This document shows, one piece after another, positions 33,494 through 45,957 of a DNA stretch of 64,000 bases. The position numbers and the translations under genes are program-made. The DNA lies in NCBI RefSeq assembly GCF_002127325.2, contig NC_035436.2, positions 118,596,771 through 118,660,770 on the forward strand. Direction: 5' to 3'. How positions within the stretch are numbered: position 1 is the first letter of the stretch; the number at the start of each line of letters is the position of its first letter. Below the pieces are notes generated by a model, which was not told where the DNA came from, ran no database searches, and saw only the letters and a program-made list of their open reading frames with translations. The DNA comes from Helianthus annuus. Taxonomy: Eukaryota; Streptophyta; Magnoliopsida; Asterales; Asteraceae.

Positions 33494-34073
33494 GTTTCGG
33501 TATTTAAAATTTCACAAAACAGTTCTGTTCAAACGAAATTATCTTTCAAACGGAATTTCTTTCAAACGGAATTACACAGTTCAAGCGAGATTATCACTTT
33601 CGAACGAAATTACCCAAACGAAATTAACTTTTGAAACGAAATTATCCCAATTTCGTTTGAGATCAACACCTTTTCAAACGGAATTACAATTCCGTGCGAG
33701 ATTACCAAACGGAATAAGATCTTCCAAGCGGAATTCCTAATTCCGCGTGAACCAACTGAAACGGAATTATGTTTTTGAAGCGGAATTAGCTAATTCTGTG
33801 TGAACATACAAACGGAATTAACTTTTCAAGTGGAAATAACCCCTAATTTTGTGCGTAATTATGCTGACATCATCATCTCGAACTGAAAATTGTCAAATTG
33901 ATCAAGATATAGGCCGATTTTAGTTCTGAAACTTTCTAGGGTTTGTTAATACACCAATGCGCACAAGATGTGAAAAATTCAAGACATTTTGACCGTAAAA
34001 TCAAGTTTAATTTGAAAAAGAAGGTATAGAAATCAGAATTTGCAGCTGAATTGGTATGAACTCTTCCTCCTGA
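33494..34073 (-). other. Element C leader with reiterated ARCGGAATT words
   Basis: Untranslated leader in which about 16 copies or variants of CAAACGGAATTA or CAAGCGGAATTA occur at 33530-33840. They sit in the position where A and B carry AGCGGACC words. Confidence 0.75.
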
Positions 34074-34085
34074 GCTCTGATACCA
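34074..34085 (-). promoter_or_regulatory. Element C primer binding site, initiator tRNA-Met
   Basis: TGGTATCAGAGC on the minus strand, two bases inside the 5' LTR. Confidence 0.9.
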
Positions 34086-34087
34086 CT

Positions 34088-34504
34088 TGTAGGATCGTTT
34101 GCGGACCCAAACGAGTCAATCAAAAGAGTTTATGCTCAATACGAAAGGTGGAAACAGTCGTACTGAGGTTAATTCAGCAAGAATATCACTTAAAACTGTC
34201 CTGTGATTGATTTGATGACGAATTACAGCGAGACGACACTTCGGCAGCAGTTCGGCACTGAAACCGGAATCCTTACAAATGATTTCGCTTGTAGGGTATT
34301 TATAGTACTTTAATTTCGTTTGAAAGTGTTCCAAGCGAAATTTCCAAGCAAAATCTAATTTCGCGCGGAATTACATGCTGAAACTTTCAAGCGGAATTAC
34401 CACTTACAAGCGGAATTACCTTTATCTCGAACTACGTGCCCTGATCTAACATTCTATGTACAAGACTCGATACAAGACGAAGTTGACAGATGCATGCACT
34501 AACA
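34088..34504 (-). repeat. Element C 5' LTR
   Basis: 417 bp, TGTAGGATCG...TGCACTAACA, matching 27409-27830. Confidence 0.9.
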
Positions 34505-34509
34505 AATCA

Positions 34510-36291
34510 TCTTATGGATGTTATGATATAGTTTGACTCTAAACAAGCTAGGTGGGAGCATGGAAAGGAACGGGTCAAACGGATCATGGATGCGAAGAAT
34601 GTTTGCGCGGACGCGAGGTAAGTGAAGCTTACACCCAATTTAAGTGTACGTATTTATTTTATAGGTGATAAATATGACAACGGATTGTATCCGAGTATGG
34701 GTTCCGACACGAAACAATATGAGTCGGAACAAATAAAAACGGTCAAAAACCATGGTTAATGAAAAAAAAGGATCTTGTGGTAAAAAAATCCGAAATGGGT
34801 CGGATATGTGAATGGGTAGTTAAAACCATGTTTTGTTATAAATGTAAATGTTTGGTCATATAGGTCAAACGGGTTAAATGGTGATGATAATACCATTTGG
34901 CAATATCGAGTAATGTTTGGTTGTCAAGTCATATGTTCACAAGAGTGAACAAAAAGTGGACAATTGCGAAGCTATTAAGTAGCGGCTGAATAAAGTATGG
35001 TATAAAACGGGTCTATACGTTGACTCGAGCCAGGTACGCATAAATAAGTTTATAGATAAAAATATATGCGATTTTGGTCAAATAATTAGTGAAAGTCCTT
35101 CGTCGTAAAATGAGGGACTAAAATTGACCAAAAAGCCTTTGATGGGTAAACCTGGTAAACGACCCTTAGAGGTTGTTTAGGAACTTGTATTATGATTTTG
35201 TAACCCTTAGATACGTATAAGAGTTATAGGCATAAACTTTCGTAGGCCAAATGCCTAAAAATGGGTCATTAGCGCAAAATGACTAACCAAAGGGTAAAAC
35301 ATAGGATAATGGGTTCAATATGTTAAATCCACCACAAAAAAAAAGTGGTGGTGGAATATAAGTAGTTATTAAAATATGGGAATGCGAAATGTGAAATGAA
35401 AAGACCGAGTTAGATGCTTGAATGCATAAAAATACTCTAAATGGGTCAAAACTAATTTGTGTGCATAGCTTGTGTACTAGTTGCGTAATTCACAAAAAAA
35501 AAAAAACTTTGAACCCGAGCTAGAGATTTTGAGTTAAATACATTGGTGTATGTATTTTGATTATTTAAAAACAAGTTGGTAGTTTTTAACTTGAACGGGT
35601 CAAAATTCCTAATAAATTAATTTCAAGCCGAGGGCTTGAAATCTAATATTTTACAAGTACAGACGTCGGGTTATAACTCCATATGATGGAGAAGTAAATT
35701 ACGATCACATAGGAAAAAGAATCGTGTAAAACGGACATGTAGATTGAAAGTTATGATACTTTGAAGTTAGAATTTTGGTAAATAAGTATAGCTGGGTAAA
35801 TGCAGCTCAACAAAATAACTTTCTGTTGAAATGTGACTGTCGTGCCCTGCGACGGAGAAGACAAAAGTTTTCGCGCCCCGCCACGGACTGTGGTGGCCCG
35901 TAAAAGGCCAAGGCCAAACCTGTCGCGGCCCGCGACAGGCTTCAGGGCTGGCAATTTTATTGATTTTGTTTATTTTGTATTTCGGACTTGTTTAAACTTG
36001 TTATTTAGCTATCAAAACTAACTTTTAAGTTGGTTTTGATCGTAGGTAAATGTCAAGAGTTCCCGGATGAAGATCAAGTGACGTACAAGAACCGAAAACA
36101 TGAAAAAGAAGCTTCCGCATGTTGCTTCGTCGTTATTTTAAAACGACAAACTCAATTACATTATGTAGTATTATTTTAAAATTGTAAAAGTTTTTAATTT
36201 ACCTGTATTTTTCAACGTATATGTAATCGTAATTACATGTTTATTTTCATAAACTATACGAAAACCGTTAATTAATAGTCAGGGTCTTACA
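34510..36291 (+). repeat. Gypsy 5' LTR, right part
   Basis: Continues the LTR split by element C and ends AGGGTCTTACA at 36291, next to a primer site. It includes a GC-rich stretch of inverted words at 35828-35945 (GCGGCCCGCGACAGG). No gene was seen. Confidence 0.75.
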
Positions 36292-36294
36292 AGT

Positions 36295-36306
36295 TGGTAT
36301 CAGAGC
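36295..36306 (+). promoter_or_regulatory. Gypsy primer binding site, initiator tRNA-Met
   Basis: TGGTATCAGAGC three bases after the LTR end. It fixes the plus orientation of the element. Confidence 0.9.
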
Positions 36307-37850
36307 TCATGGTTAAAGAGTGAAGTGTGTTCGGTTCGAGGCTTGATCGCAAATCCGATAAGTTATATGTATATAAACGATTTAGCATATTAAAGTGTTA
36401 TAAAAACACATAGGGTTATCGTGTAATACATGTTACCCTAATTAAATGATTGATATAGTTAACGAAATTACGTGCGTTGACACGTATAGTAGAAAGCCTC
36501 GTATTGTAATACGGACGTTTATTAACGTTGACATTACTAATCTTTGTAAATGTTTAATTGAAGGACACTCGCATCTGAAGATGGCGAGAACCTAAGAAAT
36601 TGTGGATATGACGGAGGAACGGTCCGAGTATGACAAGCAGAGCATGCTCGCCAATGACAAAAATCGCGTAACAATCGCGCACACGGTTAATGGCAAGGAA
36701 AGCCCGTTAGGGTAAGCATTACCGGGTGCACGTTTTAAATTTTATCGCACAAATAGTAATATGCAACAAACACGTAGAGAATGACTGTTGCATACGTAGG
36801 ATAAAACTTGGAAAATCGGAAAAGGATACCTATTCAGGATGATGTTTCCAAGAGAAATTAAATAAGAAACATGTGTTATTCACGATAATGAATAACAAAG
36901 CAATAACAGGATTAGTTCCTGTGGAAACTTGGGCAGGAGTGATTATCCAAGTGAATAATTCTCAAAATAATATTATTGAGAAAGGGTAGCGATCACATTA
37001 ATGAATGTGATTATATAATAGTTAGATAAAAAGGAAAACATTTTATACGTTCAAGAATGAAACGGGTAAAACTAATAATTGTTAATTAGCAATTGAATAA
37101 AGTTTTGCCAATTGAATAAGCGTTACTTACATGGGGTGCAATGTGAAAATTATAAAAGGTCATGTGTACCATGTGTTGATCGCTTACTCTGGCCAAGTAA
37201 GTAGTGAACACATGATACCATGAACTTCTTATGATGGATGCATTTACGTCCGATGTAATAAGGACGGGGTGAATGGGACAAATTAAAAAGGTACCCAAAA
37301 GGATCAAATAAGTAAAATATTTGATAATAAATGTAAACGCAAGCCGGGTAACGGAAGCGTAATACATTAGAATAACGAGCCCGAGAGAAGGGACAAGAAT
37401 CAAGATAAATGAGAATACGGACCGACTAATGAGAATGCTAAGGCATACAGATAAAAGTTTGACTGTCATAAGTGATGAAATTCACACGGACAAGTCAAAC
37501 GGATTAAATAAAGAATAACGCTTGAAAATGCAATTAAGTGCAAAATGTTAATAAACCTATGTAATGGGTCATTAGAGGATATAAAAGGGAAAACGTAAAC
37601 CAAGCAACGGGAGCGTTAAAAACATTAAGATAAAAGAACCCGGGTAACGGGTTGTAAAGAAGTATAAGTGCGAACCTGGTAACGGTAAGTGTAGAATAAA
37701 CAGACGTGTAAATGACGTAAGTAGTCATAAAGTCGGAAGATTACACTAAAAAAAACGAAAACGAATGTAGCTTTAGACTACGGTCAAAGTCGATAGAATC
37801 CAAAAGCGAAAATAAATGATTCTAAACATAAAAAGAGGTGCCTTGACGCC

Positions 37851-37896
<46 letters not shown>

Positions 37897-38106
37897 AGTT
37901 AAATAAAGACTCGAGTAAAAGATGATCTACGAGATCATCATAACCTTCGGGATTATAAGTAGTGTTAAGGTCTACAGGACCAAAAAGACCATTGGGTCAC
38001 AAATAGAAAGAAACGAACTGTTGGGGTCTCACCTTAAAAAGGTAAAAAGGTGAAAATCTAAAGAACTAGCCTACGAGGCTAAGTGAAAGAACCTACGGGT
38101 TCTTGT
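36307..38106 (+). other. Non-coding gypsy internal region
   Basis: 1.8 kb following the primer site. No gag or pol motif could be recognised in any frame. Words such as CCGGGTAACGG recur at about 37340, 37640 and 37678. An AT microsatellite lies at 37857-37892. It is either a decayed internal region or a large non-coding derivative. Confidence 0.5.
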
Positions 38107-39422
38107 GACACTCAGCTTTGGGTGCGTTTCTTTTATCGCAATCCCTCAAATTGAATCTACATATCCTAATTTAAATAGGAATGATTTAATAACCAATTAT
38201 TCTACAAACAACTAAGTTTCTCCAATGCTTAGAATTTTCACATAACTTTGAGAATTTTCTCAAAAAGTCTTTGTTTTGGTTATGTTGGTATATTTATATA
38301 TACGTGTTCATACGTATATATATTAACATTTTCGTGATTTGAATGATTTTATTGGTGACCCTTATTATGTTATATCCGTTGTCGCACCCGTTTATAAGCA
38401 ATATATCTAAGATTTGCGATTCGTAATATATTTGCATAAACGTGAACATATTATCATATATTGTTGTACATGTATTACATCATTTCATGCATTTTAACAT
38501 TCTCAAACACTTAAACACCAAATAACTCATAAACTTAACCTAGGCATTATCTTCATGCTCAACACAATTTACACACATAACGTGACTTTTGACCTAGTTT
38601 ACCATTTTCATCTTACAAACGCATAAACATAGTATTAAATCATATCATCATGTATTCACTTAACATATCACATTATTAATACTCATATTCACATAGCACT
38701 TTCTCAAACATAAAGTTTACCCGTGTCCATTTTCGCGTACGTCAAAATATGCGTATTTTAACGTTTTCGAGCGTCAGAAGTCACGTATGACTAACTAAAC
38801 ACAAAAGATACTTAATATAAGTTAAAATACTTATATTTATTATAAAAATATCAGTTTATAATCTGATTTAAAATAGTTTTGCAAAAATCACTTTAAAAGC
38901 CGATTTTTACCGCTTTTAACGCATAGTATTGTACCAAACTTTACTGTAACCATCCCAAATCATCACGACTTGATATTTTAACACAACACATTTTATTTAC
39001 TGATTAAAATGGTGGTTATACTCATGATAGTGCAGGTCTCATGTAAGATACATAAATCATGCAATTTCACCCATTTTACTACTGTTTAAGCTATATGTAC
39101 AACATGCAAAGCTAATAACCCAATGTTATTACTTTTATACTATCAAAACACATCATATAACATCATTTTTGCAAGCTTATATTCTGAATTGTATATATTT
39201 TTATCATACCATAACATTTTCATCTTCTTATGATCATTAAATCATCATGCATGCTTATGTACAAACATCTATTGCATGTTTATCATACCATCATACATGA
39301 ACTTTAAATACTTCCAACATTCATTTAATCCATGTAATCCAAGACTTCATCATCTAATCATCTTGACTTAAATACATCAACATTCTTTCATTTATAAACT
39401 AACTAACAAAATAACCCACATG

Positions 39423-39458
<36 letters not shown>

Positions 39459-40755
39459 CATACGACACATATATACACACATAAACTTCCAAGATACCAC
39501 TTTTCTTATATTCACTTCAAATCATAAGACTTTTATATGACACCTTTTATAAAAACCCTTTTGATCATACATGCAATCATTTTCCATAAATCACATCATA
39601 CAAGAATCATCATTTTAACAAAAATCAAAACACAACTCTAACATATGCATACACATACCTACGGCTGTGTGTATACACACATATGCTTCCATTTTATTTT
39701 GTTTAAAAACTCATTTGTTATTAGTTTCAAGTTTGTGAATAATTCCAAGATCAAGAGAAACCTTCCACTATCATCATCATCACCAAAGATGAAGAACATG
39801 ATTTCAAAAATAAATTTATACCTTCAAGATTTTGGTGGGTTTTTAACAAAGTTTGATGATATGGAGCTTGCATCTTCTTGGAATCACCTTGAAATCAGCC
39901 ATGAATCTTCAAAACATCTTGAAACTAGCTTGAAATGGCTTTGATCTTCAAGGAAAATGTTTGAAACTTGAAAAGAAGTGGGTGTTGGTGCGTTGTGATT
40001 TCATATACTATTCCCGTATGTCATATCTCTTATTCAATCTTGCTATACGTCTGTTCGGCCTAGAGTTGCAAAGAGAAGGAAAGAAATGAAAAGGTTTTGA
40101 TCTTGGGAAGTTGTTTTATGTTATGTGTAAGAAGGTTGTAATCATTAGGCTCCTAAAAACTCAACACATGGCAACAAAGGAAATTGATGAACACACAAGG
40201 TGCTACCACCTTCCTCTCACACACACACATTTTCTCTCTCTTAAATCTATACATACATATATTCATGCAAAAACAGGTATTTAACTGACTACCGAGTATT
40301 TTATTTTCGCGTTTTAATTGCGTTTTAAGGCGTTTAAAATTATTTTTATCATTCTATAAAAATTAACTCACCATAATATTGCTGAACAATATTTTGTTTG
40401 CCTAGATTGGTTGTGTTGTTTGTATTTTGTAGTATATGCGCGGTATTGCGCAGCACTCGCTTAAATTTGCAAAATAAGGATTTTAAGCGTTTTAGTTAAT
40501 TTTTCTTCACGAATATGATTAAAAATAGGATTTTAATCATAACGGAATATTTTTAGGATTTTAACATTATCTGGGCGGTCACCGACGTCTGTTTCGCATT
40601 TCGTTCGTTACGCGATAAGCGTTTATCTTATTATTTTCAACTAATTTTGGATTTACCAACACTTCAATACCTTATATTAACATCATATTTAATAATTTAG
40701 TGCCTTCATATATTCTAACACACGTCATACTAGTACAATACAGACTTAAAATAGC
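38107..40755 (-). repeat. Probable solo gypsy LTR, minus strand
   Basis: On the minus strand it starts TGTGACACCCGGCTATTTT (40755 leftward) and ends GAGTGTCACA at 38107. About 2.65 kb and AT-rich, with an AT microsatellite near 39427-39460. Flanks do not show a matching 5-bp duplication and no primer site adjoins the left end, so the boundaries are tentative. No gene was seen. Confidence 0.5.
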
Positions 40756-41641
40756 CGGGTGTCACATATAGTGCCATAAACAAAGTAACAGACATGTATA
40801 ACCCAAGTATAGGTAACCCGGCGAGGTCATAGAAGCCAAGGTATTGTCCCATGACACCAACCATAATTTCGATTGTGGTTGGGATGTAATGAGGAAACCA
40901 TGATAAGGAATGTAGTAGGCTTGAGCTAAAATGCTTAAAGCCTCGTAACAGGTCGGTTTAGGTAAACGCTGAACCAGAATATGCTATTTGAATGCTAAGT
41001 TTTACCAAAGGAACCAACCATAATTGGAGTTGTGGTTAGGAGAAAATGATGAAAACCTTACCAAGAATATAAGAGACATGAATTAGAATGTCTAATGCCT
41101 CCGAACGGGTTGGTTTGGGTAAAAACACCAAACTGAATGAAGGTAGTGAAAATTAAACAATTCGGTCCAAGTAGTGGATTTCGGGTTTAAAGATGGAAGG
41201 GAATTGTCCTAAGCGAAATAATTTGGGATTGGACCAAGTTGGGTACAATCTTGTGAAAAAATAGAAAATTGGCTTAGTATGGGAAAGTTGGAAAACAATA
41301 GTAACATTCTGGAAAAGTGCCACCCCCATGACATGGGGGGAGAGAGCAGGCTCCCCCACATGGCGCGGGGGAACCCTGAAAAAAATATTTTCTTTTTTGT
41401 TTTGAGATGTGTTTGGTCATTTAACTTAAACACTAATCGTTTGTATAGGAAGAACAAAACAATCCTGAATGCTCAATAACTTTCGCTTTTGTTTGTGTTT
41501 TGGAAATTTAAAAATGACGTCTAGTTATGTATAAACAAACTTTTCAGTTATATTTTTTAAATCTTCGTTTGTGATGTATGAATTTGGGTTAATCATTAAA
41601 TGAAATTGCGAAATTTTCTATATTATAAGTGCGGGTCTTAC
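40756..41641 (+). repeat. Gypsy LTR 3'-part remnant
   Basis: The end GCGGGTCTTACA at 41641 resembles the end of the LTR at 36291. The interior has a GC-rich inverted-word stretch (41319-41375) like the one at 35828-35945. No primer site follows. Confidence 0.4.
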
Positions 41642-42489
41642 ATATCGTTGTCAAGATTTGGGTCATTACCCTCTCTCGTATCCAAGTAAGTTTCTAAACT
41701 CAACCTTGTCTAAAGCATCAAATCAAAACGACTATATTGTTAGGGGTACCGAGTTTGGAAACTGGAATGATATACGGGTTTTTAATATGTCCTTCAACCA
41801 ACATATCACAAACAACAAAAGTTTGTTTACTTGTATATAAAAGCGTTTCGCTGTAGAGACACGGGATTATGGTTGTGGATTTGTTCATGGTGTGGGTGAA
41901 ACAAAGATCTTCCTAAGTGGAACATATAGAAACATACCATATATTAGGTTGTTCCAAAGGTTAACAAAAATATTTGAAGTATGGAGAAATTGATACAAAA
42001 AGGGTATGAAGTAATACTCAAAGGTGACATTTACCTCGTATGAAAGATGTTTCTTGGGACTACATCATACAATAAAAAATAAAAGACTTCAAGATGTTGA
42101 AAGGATAAGGCATGGAAGATATTTGAAGAATCATTAAGGTCAATGATGTTGAAGGATGATGAGGTTACAAGTGAATACTATAGAGTTTCTCAATATGAGA
42201 AGACTTTGAAGGAGAACCCAAGTGGAAGAAAAGAGATGTAAATGCTATAAGGGATTTTTTTGCCAGGTTAGGATATGTGTAAGTAATAACCAAGTTAAAG
42301 GAGAAATGCAAGAAGGTTGGTATGATGTTGAAGTCGAAGACTTTGTTCTATTAGGGAACCACGATGTTGGTGATCATGAAGATTGAAGATTAGAGTTGAA
42401 GATATGGTTTTAAGGATTAAGGGGAATGTTGAAAATGTAATCCTTATACACCATGTGGGCTGCTAATTATTATTATTATTATTATTATT

Positions 42490-42538
<49 letters not shown>

Positions 42539-42539
42539 T
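41642..42539. other. Unassigned interval ending in microsatellite
   Basis: No recognisable gene. The last 70 bases (42466-42535) are an (ATT)n run turning into a (GTT)n run, directly at the solo-LTR insertion point. Confidence 0.5.
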
Positions 42540-45500
42540 TGTCACACCCTGACTTTTGCGGAAGCGTGATTATGGGGTGACTTACTTTTTATCATTGCAT
42601 TCAACCATATCAAACAATCTATATGATAATACCAAAGATTCGTCATCCATAAAACGAGTTTAAAACATAACAACATTGTCTAAAACGTAGACTTCAAAAT
42701 TTAAGTTTTACAAACCAGATGAATTGTGTAAAAGTTCGCTAAGGACTCGTCAAAGATAATAGTTGTAATCCAAGTTTGGAAGACGTGTCTCGTTTAGGAT
42801 TAAGACACACTGGCCAAACCCAAAAACCATGGATGACATCTTTATACTTAACATGACTTGAAATTCCAACGCCCGCCAGATCCATACTTAATTTCCTGAA
42901 ATACATGTAGTTTGGAAAACATCAACAAAAGTTGAGCGAGTTCATGTGTATGTGAGTCTGTATAAATCGTTAATGTGTGTCTGTATAGATTGTGAAATAT
43001 GTCTGTATAAATGTATGTCCTTGGTATGTAGCAATAAGGAAAAAACAGATCAATTAATGTGTAGCTAATACATTAATAAGTGATATGGCCTAGGAAGCAC
43101 TCAAACCTGTAACGCGTACTTCATATCGGTCCTTCCGGCGGAACGACATAGTCACCACATGCAGCCACACGCTGGCCCATGTGTGGGGCTCGCAACACCC
43201 AATAGATCTATCACTCATGCCTCTCGGTCCTTATACAAGGATTAATGGTCTTACGATAATAGCCTATCCATTCACGTGATCTAACAGTAAATTCCTTAGC
43301 TAATCATACCATGTATAAAAGTGTCTGTAATTGTCTGTAAAAATCTGTAAATGTCTGTAAAAATTGTAACATGTATTTCACCCCCGAAGTATAAAACTGA
43401 AAATAGTTAAGAGAAAAGGGGGACATGAACTCACAGTATTGCGTCTTCGATACTCGTAACCCAAATCTCCTCAGCAAACACGACTACCTACAATGGTCTA
43501 ACGTCTATTAGACGAACGGGTCGTGCCTTGTCTTAGTATTGATTAGTGCCTTTGAGTTACATTTTAAAGTGTCTTTAATATTTTAGTAATAATACTTCTC
43601 ATGCTTGTGCATTCGTATTTCCTTCCCAAGGATGGGATATTTTACATGTGTCTGTTCATATTGGGATTATATTTTTAAGTCCCATTTTAGAGAATACATA
43701 TTCAACCATATTCCTGTATAAAACCAACCCCCGATATTCCGTATTTCGTTATAAAAATTATGGCGAGTTTTATGCTTGAAAAACATAGTCTAGAATATAC
43801 TAGTAACGCTTGTCCCGAAAATATTTGCTAAGTGTTAGGATTTTTGGAAAATTTTGCCATAGTATCATTTGTAAATAGAGGTGTCCATGCTTAATAGCAT
43901 ATCATTTTCTTTTACATATATCCGATAGTTCATTTTCAATAACCAAACCGACATATAGACATACAAAACGTTACATACTTTATTTCAGCTTTATTACTCG
44001 AAACCGGACTGTTTTCGAGAATTTTTATAAAATAGTTATCCTTTTTCAAAAATTCTCAAATTTTTACAGAAGGTTCTATATGTTCCAAAATTTATTATGT
44101 AAAAATATCAGAGTCCAGTTCGTTAACTATATTTTATAGAAAATCATTTTCCCGACTGCAATCAGATTTGTTACTTTCTGATTGCAGTTTACGGAATAAT
44201 TCACTAAAAATTAACCGTAAGGCCGATTGACGAAATTCCAGTTGGAGGGTCATCTTGACAACGGTGACCATCTACTGTAAAAATTCCATGAGTCAGTTTC
44301 ACTCAGGTTTCAAGTTATGACTCCGAATATGACACACTTTTTCTGCAGTAGAAATGCAGCTTGAGCTGCTGTCCAAAAACAGTCTTTTAAAAATAGTAAA
44401 CGGTCTCGAAAAATTACGATTCAGTGCCATTTGTTTAGTTATTCCAAAATACACATTTTAGGCTTCAGAAAATCAGTTTTTCGATTTGAAATGGTCCCGT
44501 TACAGCCTGTTGAAGTTGGCTGGAAATTCAACTCAGCAAGCTGTTTACATTGTAGAAGTGACTAAAAACGCATAAACAAAGACCCTAATCATGGTTTATC
44601 GATGAATAAATGTTCAAACCTCAATCATGCTTTAACCAACCCTAAACCATCCAGATTTTAACTTTATACACCCCTTTTATCTATGGTTTTTATGCAGAAT
44701 TTCAAGTTCAACTTTTTAGTGTTTTAGCTTTTGTGTGTCATGAACATTTAAACAAAACATAACAAGAACAAGATGGAACAAGAGTGTGAAGGGACTTACT
44801 ACTAGCACAAGGCTAGGGTAACAATCTTAGGACAAAGATGATGGTGAAATGTTAGTGACAAAGGCTTGAATCAAGCTTCCTTGAAAACCCTTCAATCTTG
44901 CACTTCTATGGAGGAACCTCAAACTTGAAATGAGAGCTTGTAGTGAAGAAAATGGAGGATGTGAGAGGTGGTGGTGATGAAATCGGTTATGGGGGAAGGG
45001 GTGAACCGAAAATAAGGGGAGGGGGAGGGGTTGAGTGAAGAGTTTGATGGTGATGATGATTTTTACCTTGGAAACATGCATTCTAGAATCTAGGGTAATC
45101 ATACCCAATAATTTTTGGCCAATAGAACAAAGATCACCTTTACACGAAATCTAAACAAAATATTTTTGATAATTATAGCAGATTTTCAGTTTGGGGGGGG
45201 GGGGGTAAAGTGAAAGTTTTTGTTAACTAATAGGTATTAAGTTAGAAGGTTAAGGGTATTTTCAAGTATAGTGGGTGTATGTCATGTTTACATGGTGTAT
45301 GGGGATTTTTGTGACCATAATAAATTATAAATGATAAAATAATATTTCTGACAATATTTTCGTGTCTCGGGAAATGTCTGGTTGTTCGGTTTCGTATCGT
45401 TCCGTTAAAGCGTTTAATTGTACCGTATAGCGTCTTTTGTGCATCTTTTTGTAACGAAATTAGTTCCAACACTTAGGAAAGTGTCCAGGACCATTTAGTC

Positions 45501-45952
45501 AATACTCTGTATAATATGAGTGTGTTAAAAGCTGAATTGTTACTAAAAATGCGGAATTCTGTAATTAAGTTGCGTTTTAGGCACTTTCCGGCACTCAAAC
45601 TATCACCTAGTGACATAGGCTTATGGTCCTCACTTCCCTACACTCCATACTGGTGTAGTACTCTATCCCTGGCTCATACTGGCCTCAGTATAGTGTCTGT
45701 CTATGTGCTGGCATTGTCAGTATGTGTCTAAGTTATCTGCTCACTGTGCCAACTGTGCTTTGTGCATCAGGTTTATCACTAAGAGTCTGTATGAGATAAA
45801 TGGAGCGACTGTATGTAAAGTGATGCACATGTATGTATGTAACATAAATCAGTAAGCAGTTTAAAGTGTCAGTTGTAATCAAGAACAGTCATTAAGCACA
45901 TAATTGGAATTAATTAATATGTACAATACCTGTAATTGTGAGGGTTGTCACA
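42540..45952 (-). mobile_element. Solo gypsy LTR with intact target duplication
   Basis: 3413 bp from TGTCACACCC (plus-strand start) to GGGTTGTCACA, flanked on both sides by GTTTT (42535-42539 and 45953-45957). Minus-strand orientation is preferred: read that way it starts TGTGACAACCC and ends CAGGGTGTGACA, like the chromovirus LTR end at 58549. It contains a 13-base G run at 45193-45205 and no gene. The perfect duplication indicates insertion followed by LTR-LTR recombination. Confidence 0.8.
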
Positions 45953-45957
45953 GTTTT

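Larger units (their letters stand above)
27409..34504 (-). mobile_element. Element C: gag-only LTR retrotransposon
   Basis: 7.1-kb element on the minus strand with LTRs at 27409-27830 and 34088-34504 and target duplication AATCA (27404-27408, 34505-34509). It has a tRNA-Met primer site, a polypurine tract and one gag-like gene. No protease or polymerase. The gag-like protein is closely related to that of element A, but the reiterated word in the leader and LTR is ARCGGAATT rather than AGCGGACC. By eye the LTR pair differs at roughly 5% of positions, so it is older than A and B. Confidence 0.9.

Noticed and set aside
37086..37469. 127-codon minus-strand frame with hydrophobic stretches
   Set aside because: Antisense within a non-coding gypsy internal region; no motif and no conserved partner was seen.
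38107..40755. Call of a solo LTR with target duplication
   Set aside because: The ends look LTR-like, but flanks (left GTTCT, right TATAG) do not match, so only a tentative LTR call was kept.
44827..45108. 93-codon minus-strand frame in the solo LTR
   Set aside because: Low-complexity His/Pro/Leu content from simple sequence; no domain.
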